Part shown: one piece after another, positions 6,178-9,875 of the stretch
Numbering within the stretch: position 1 is the stretch's first letter
How the letters are laid out: each line of letters starts with the position of its first letter
Assembly (NCBI GenBank): GCA_027044845.1
Contig: JALUBM010000042.1
Coordinates: 1 to 9,875 of the forward strand
DNA: 9,875 nt
Source of the DNA: Sulfurimonas sp.
GTDB taxonomy: Bacteria > Campylobacterota > Campylobacteria > Campylobacterales > Sulfurimonadaceae
Direction: 5' to 3'
Notes under the pieces: model-generated
Told to the model about the DNA's origin: nothing
The model's input: the letters and a program-made list of their open reading frames with translations, nothing else
The model's database searches: none
Made by a program: the position numbers and the translations under genes

Positions 6178-7785
6178 ATGGTAACAGTACAAAATTTAAC
6201 TATGCGTTTTGGAAACAGAGTGCTTTTTCAAGATATAAACTTAAAACTTGACCGTCATAAAAGATACGGTCTTATTGGTGCAAATGGTGCTGGTAAGACA
6301 ACATTTTTAAAAATTCTCTCAAATCAGATTAATGAATATGAAGGTGAAGTTATCATCCCAAAACAAAATAAAGTCGGTGTACTCGGACAAAATCAATATG
6401 CTTTTGAAGATTATACAATTATGGATGCAGTTCTTTATGGCAACAAACGTCTTTATGATGCTATTAAAGAAAAGGAAGAAATTTACACGAGTGGCGACTT
6501 TGAGGATGATGCCGTCAATAATCGTCTTGCTGAACTTGAAACTATTTGTGTTGAAGAAGACCCTACCTATGAGTATGATGTAAACATTGCAAAGATTCTT
6601 GAAAATGTCGGGATTTCGGCTGAACAACACAATGAACTTATGAGTACACTTGACTCTGCTGATAAGTTCAAAGTTCTTTTAGCACAGGTGCTATACCCAA
6701 AACCAGATGTTTTATTTCTTGATGAGCCTACAAATAATCAAGATATTGAAACTATTACATGGTTAGAAAACGAACTGCAACGCCATGAAGGTACTCTTGT
6801 CGTAATTTCACATGATAGACACTTTTTAAATGCCGTTGTTACAAATATACTTGATGTGGATTATCAAAAAATTAGAGAATTTACTGGTAATTATGATGAC
6901 TGGTATCTTGCTGCAAATGTTATGGCAAAACAGATGGAACTTGACAATGCCAAAAAACAAAAAGAAAAAGAACAGCTTGAAGCCTTTGTTCGTCGTTTCT
7001 CTGCAAATGCTTCAAAAGCAAAACAAGCAACATCAAGACAAAAACAACTTGATAAACTTCAAATAGATGATATAAAGCCTTCTTCTCGCCGTGACCCATC
7101 AATTGTTTTCAAAGCAAAACGTATTATGGGTGATGAAGCTCTTAATATTGAACATATTTGTCATTCTTATGGTGATAATGAAGTTTTAAAAGATGTTACT
7201 TTTAAAGTAAACCCTGATGAAAAAATTGCTGTTATTGGTGCAAATGGTGTTGGAAAATCAACACTCATTAAAATTATTATGGAAGAGATAAAACCAAGCT
7301 GTGGTGGAGAAGTTACTTGGGGAGCTACCATCGAAAATTCTTATTTTCCCCAAGATACAGCTGATACTATAGAGGGTGATGGAACATTATATGATTGGCT
7401 CCGTGCTTTTGATCCTAAACGTGAAATAGCTGAAATTCGCAACTGTTTAGGGCGTATGCTCTTTAATGGAGAGCAACAAGAAAAGAATGTTATCTCTATT
7501 TCTGGTGGAGAAAAACACCGTATGATGCTTTCAAAAATGATGCTTGAGGGTGGAAACTTTTTAGTACTGGATGAACCTACCAATCACCTTGACCTTGAAG
7601 CAATTGTTGCGCTAGGTGAAGCATTACATGAATTTAAAGGTAACGTTATTTGTGTTTCACATGACCGTGAGCTACTTGATGCATTTGCTACACGTGTTAT
7701 TGAACTACATGAAGACCATACATATACCGACTTCCATGGAAGTTACGAAGAATTTGTAGCTGCTAAAGAATCAGGAACACTATAA
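6178..7785 (+). CDS. ybiT: ABC-F family ATPase, YbiT-like (ribosome-associated)
   Basis: The 535-residue protein has two ATP-binding cassettes and no membrane segments, as in ABC-F proteins, which bind the ribosomal E site and influence translation rather than transport. NBD1 has Walker A GANGAGKT (34-41), Gln71, Walker B VLFLDEP with Glu183, and SHDR (211-214). Its signature region (STLDSADKFKVLLAQ) has lost LSGGE, as I recall for E. coli YbiT too. The inter-domain linker (about 245-305) carries RRFSANASKAKQATSR (272-287), very close to YbiT. NBD2 has Walker A GANGVGKS (354-361), signature ISGGEKHRMM (441-450), Walker B FLVLDEPTNHLD with Glu466, and SHDR (494-497). The insertion after QYAFEDYTIMDAVLYG forms the arm. 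Length matches YbiT (about 530). It is the first gene of a three-gene operon; the next gene starts two bases after its stop. Assignment among ABC-F subfamilies rests on remembered sequence, not a tree. Confidence 0.93.
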   Translation: MVTVQNLTMRFGNRVLFQDINLKLDRHKRYGLIGANGAGKTTFLKILSNQINEYEGEVIIPKQNKVGVLGQNQYAFEDYTIMDAVLYGNKRLYDAIKEKEEIYTSGDFEDDAVNNRLAELETICVEEDPTYEYDVNIAKILENVGISAEQHNELMSTLDSADKFKVLLAQVLYPKPDVLFLDEPTNNQDIETITWLENELQRHEGTLVVISHDRHFLNAVVTNILDVDYQKIREFTGNYDDWYLAANVMAKQMELDNAKKQKEKEQLEAFVRRFSANASKAKQATSRQKQLDKLQIDDIKPSSRRDPSIVFKAKRIMGDEALNIEHICHSYGDNEVLKDVTFKVNPDEKIAVIGANGVGKSTLIKIIMEEIKPSCGGEVTWGATIENSYFPQDTADTIEGDGTLYDWLRAFDPKREIAEIRNCLGRMLFNGEQQEKNVISISGGEKHRMMLSKMMLEGGNFLVLDEPTNHLDLEAIVALGEALHEFKGNVICVSHDRELLDAFATRVIELHEDHTYTDFHGSYEEFVAAKESGTL

Positions 7786-7787
7786 CT

Positions 7788-8636
7788 ATGCAAGAGTATA
7801 AAAATTATTTAGGTTTAGGCATTGCAGGTAATTTTGCCTTACATCTTGCCCAAGCTGGAGAACTTGAAGATTTTAAGAACATTATTACTGAAGATGAAGC
7901 TGCACCAAAAGGGATATTTCCTTTTTACCTTCCATGTAAAAAAACCGTAAATACCCCTCGCCCAAAAGAGATGCTTTTTACTTACCCTCTTTCATCTACT
8001 TACATCAAACTTCCAAACGAAGATGTCAATGTTCAGGCTGAACCAGAAGTTGGACTACTTTGCGAACTTAGTTATGAAGAAAATAAAATTAGTGCTATTA
8101 CCCCTCAATATTTTACTGCATATAATGATTGTTCTATTCGTGTCAGTGGTGCAAAGAAAATAAGTGATAAAAAAAACTGGGGAGAAAATTCTAAAGGAAT
8201 TGCTTCTAAACTTCTTTCTATTGACAAATTTACATCAGGAGGAGTGATGGATAATTTTAGTATATGCAGTTTTCTTCGCAGAGATAACGAGTTTCATGCT
8301 TACGGTGAAAATGTAGAACTTAACGGCTACAGCTATTTTTATGACAAACTCACAGAATGGATAAAAAATCAAATAAATACCCAAAAAGACATCGGACCAC
8401 TAGAGAATATAAAGGAGTACATCAGTACATGTAACAACCCTAAAAATATTATTATCAGCATCGGTGCTACACGATATACCCCGTATGGAGAAACAACATT
8501 TTTACAAACCAACGATGAAGTTTTAGTCGTTATATATAATCATATTCACTACTCTTTAGATGATGTAATGCAAACACTTAGAAATAAAAAATATACAAAA
8601 GATGATATGAGCATTTTAGCTCAAAAAGTGTACTAG
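7788..8636 (+). CDS. DUF5718-type protein with a fumarylacetoacetase-like active-site pattern
   Basis: The 282-residue soluble protein starts LGLGIAGNFALHLAQAGE, which I recall as typical of DUF5718, common in Campylobacterota and without known function. Read as a fold, it follows the fumarylacetoacetate hydrolase (FAH) order: QAEPEVGLL (83-91) matches the E-x-E metal-binding strand with Glu85 and Glu87; YNDCSIRV (112-119) matches the ND-x-S-x-R motif with Asp114 as third ligand; KKNWGENSKG (128-137) matches the lysine-glycine that follows; and ISIGATRYTPYGE then FLQTNDEVLVVI (224-249) match the GTP-x-G turn and the L-x-x-GDxV strand near the end of FAH domains. A divalent-metal C-C hydrolase, decarboxylase or isomerase fold is therefore likely; the substrate is unknown. 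It starts two bases after the ABC-F stop with only a distant AGGA, and is followed without a gap by the SUI1 gene, so translation is probably coupled throughout. Confidence 0.75.
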   Translation: MQEYKNYLGLGIAGNFALHLAQAGELEDFKNIITEDEAAPKGIFPFYLPCKKTVNTPRPKEMLFTYPLSSTYIKLPNEDVNVQAEPEVGLLCELSYEENKISAITPQYFTAYNDCSIRVSGAKKISDKKNWGENSKGIASKLLSIDKFTSGGVMDNFSICSFLRRDNEFHAYGENVELNGYSYFYDKLTEWIKNQINTQKDIGPLENIKEYISTCNNPKNIIISIGATRYTPYGETTFLQTNDEVLVVIYNHIHYSLDDVMQTLRNKKYTKDDMSILAQKVY

Positions 8637-8981
8637 ATGGCTAGAGGTAAAAAGCTTGATATTTTTATCGGTGCAGATATTGAAAAGGGTTGGGCTGAAG
8701 TGCAAAGCCCGCATAAAACAAAAATCGTAAATAAATTTCAAGAACCAAATAAACATTTTCTAGTATTTCAAAAAGAAAAACGTAAAGGAAAAATAGTTAC
8801 ACTCGTCGGTGAATTTTATAGACCAAAAGAAGAACAAACAGCACTACTCAAATTACTAAAAAAAAAGATTGGTTGCGGAGGTAATATCAAAAATCATTGG
8901 ATGGAATTTCAAGGAGAGCTAAAAGAAAAAATTCGTCCTCTTTTAGTTGAACAAGAATTTCGTTTTAAACACGGGCATTAA
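8637..8981 (+). CDS. yciH: SUI1/eIF1-like translation factor (YciH family)
   Basis: The 114-residue protein has a SUI1 domain in its C-terminal two-thirds: RKGKIVTLVGEF (49-60), the alpha-helix LLKLLKKKIGCGGNIK (70-85) with the hallmark KKK-x-GCGG, and MEFQGELKEKIRPLL (89-103), matching the IEIQGD strand and following helix of E. coli YciH. Eukaryotic eIF1 monitors start codons on the small subunit; the bacterial YciH role is less settled, with reports of effects on initiation fidelity and stress translation. The N-terminal 45 residues (MARGKKLDIFIGADIEKGW onward) are basic and differ from YciH. The start codon directly follows the previous stop (TAGATG) and has no Shine-Dalgarno, so it depends on coupling. 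Its TAA overlaps the convergent gene's stop. Next to an ABC-F gene, a ribosome role is the natural reading. Confidence 0.88.
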   Translation: MARGKKLDIFIGADIEKGWAEVQSPHKTKIVNKFQEPNKHFLVFQKEKRKGKIVTLVGEFYRPKEEQTALLKLLKKKIGCGGNIKNHWMEFQGELKEKIRPLLVEQEFRFKHGH

Positions 8982-9875
8982 GCGATTTTTGCCTTTGAAG
9001 CATCTGACGTTATAACATATCTGTCTCTTCCACCCTCTTTGGCTTCATACAGCATCTCATCCGCACGCGAAATCAATACTTTTTCATCTAATGCCTTATC
9101 TGCTACACAACAAACAACGCCTATAGAAATAGTAAGAAATTGATTCACCTTGGAAGCTTCATGCTTAATTTCTCTTTCTCTAATAGCATCACAAATTTTT
9201 TGTGCAAGATTTGCACTATTTGTTTCATCTGTCTCACTGAGTAAAATACCAAACTCTTCTCCACCAAGTCTAAAAACATAATCCCCTGGGCGTTTAAGCT
9301 CGTCTTTTAAAACCTTAGCAACACTTTTAAGAGCAAAATCTCCTTCGACATGCCCATAAGTGTCATTGTATTGTTTAAAGTAATCAATATCAAGCATCAT
9401 AAATGTAATATAAGACTTATTACGCTTTGCACGTTTTATTTCTTTATCATATATAAAGTTAAAATATCTTCGGTTATGAAGATTGGTCAAAGAATCAGTA
9501 TATGAAACATCTTCAAGTTTTTTATTAGCAATTTTTAACTTTTTCGCTGCTATTTCAAGGCGAGTATGGTCTTTTTGAATACTTTCAAAGACGTAAAAAA
9601 GAACTACTAGTACACCTAATATAATAATACCCAAAGAGATGCCTATTTTTATCAATATAGAATTATAAGCATACAAAAATTTCTTTCTTTCATAATTTGC
9701 CATGTTAACTTCATAATTAATAAGCTTTTGTAAAACAAAATGAATAGACTCTATTTTTTTCTCAAGTGTATTTATAGAGATACGCTGTAAATCTTTTCCT
9801 GATTTCACTGTATTTAAAACTTTATAAAAATAATTATTTGTGTGATTTACTTCTAAATCTGCATACCCCAAATAC
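8978..9875 (-). CDS. Membrane-anchored diguanylate cyclase (GGDEF), 5' end beyond window
   Basis: The frame is open to the right edge, so the N-terminus is missing; a TTG at 9871 could be read as a start but lacks support. Numbering from that codon, residues 1-70 are a helical, probably extracytoplasmic segment, 73-95 (LIKIGISLGIIILGVLVVLFY) a transmembrane helix, and 98-122 a charged signalling helix. The GGDEF domain (about 123-287) follows: YTDSLTNLHNRRYF, the metal aspartates Asp161 and Asp163 in MLDIDYFKQYND, GGEEF at 203-207, ISIGV at 248-252 and ADEMLYEAKEGGRDR. The active-site motif is intact, so it should make c-di-GMP from two GTP. RPGD at 194-197, five residues before GGEEF, is a consensus RxxD product-inhibition site. 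No EAL domain is visible. A second membrane helix probably lies upstream, giving a periplasmic sensor; the signal is unknown. Confidence 0.92.
   Translation of the reverse strand, partial: YLGYADLEVNHTNNYFYKVLNTVKSGKDLQRISINTLEKKIESIHFVLQKLINYEVNMANYERKKFLYAYNSILIKIGISLGIIILGVLVVLFYVFESIQKDHTRLEIAAKKLKIANKKLEDVSYTDSLTNLHNRRYFNFIYDKEIKRAKRNKSYITFMMLDIDYFKQYNDTYGHVEGDFALKSVAKVLKDELKRPGDYVFRLGGEEFGILLSETDETNSANLAQKICDAIREREIKHEASKVNQFLTISIGVVCCVADKALDEKVLISRADEMLYEAKEGGRDRYVITSDASKAKIA

Noticed and set aside
6665..6700. Apparent loss of the ABC signature (LSGGQ-like) in the first cassette of the ABC-F protein.
   Set aside because: The same degenerate stretch is, as I recall, present in E. coli YbiT, so it is a subfamily trait and not a local mutation.

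Overview
The window looks like a chromosomal segment from a free-living member of the Campylobacterota (formerly Epsilonproteobacteria), most like Sulfurimonas and relatives. The grounds are the low G+C, the IspD-IspF fusion directly followed by an orphan response regulator of the HP1021/Cj1608 type, -10 boxes without clear -35 boxes, and the 282-residue protein that I recall as the DUF5718 family. The genus is inference. No phage genes, transposases, CRISPR arrays, rRNA or tRNA genes were seen. No stretch longer than about 220 bases lacks a gene.

Layout. Positions 1-1527 (minus strand) hold a two-gene operon: ispDF (MEP isoprenoid pathway), then one base later an atypical response regulator cut by the left edge. 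Positions 1683-1997 (minus) encode a small helical protein of unknown function. It is divergent from a CspA-type cold shock gene (2212-2430, plus) that has a long structured leader and a strong intrinsic terminator. Positions 2480-5595 (minus) hold pta-ackA, overlapping by 4 bases, with a GNAT acetyltransferase upstream on the same strand (5693-6109). Across a 68-base divergent promoter region lies a tight plus-strand operon (6178-8981): an ABC-F ATPase of the YbiT type, a fumarylacetoacetase-like protein (DUF5718) and a SUI1/YciH-type initiation-factor homologue. Its stop codon shares four bases with the convergent stop of a membrane diguanylate cyclase that runs off the right edge.

How the genes work together. 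Pta and AckA interconvert acetyl-CoA, acetyl phosphate and acetate with ATP yield. The GNAT next to them may use the same acetyl-CoA pool, but its substrate is unknown. The ABC-F and SUI1 proteins both belong to families that act on the ribosome, so the uncharacterised protein coupled between them is the best candidate here for an undescribed function. The remaining genes (isoprenoid synthesis, pseudo-receiver regulator, cold shock protein, c-di-GMP synthesis) are housekeeping or regulatory.

The strongest leads are the FAH-like active site in the DUF5718 protein and its translation-factor operon, the unusually short but apparently catalytically complete AckA, and the phosphorylation-site-less receiver with a CxxC pair.
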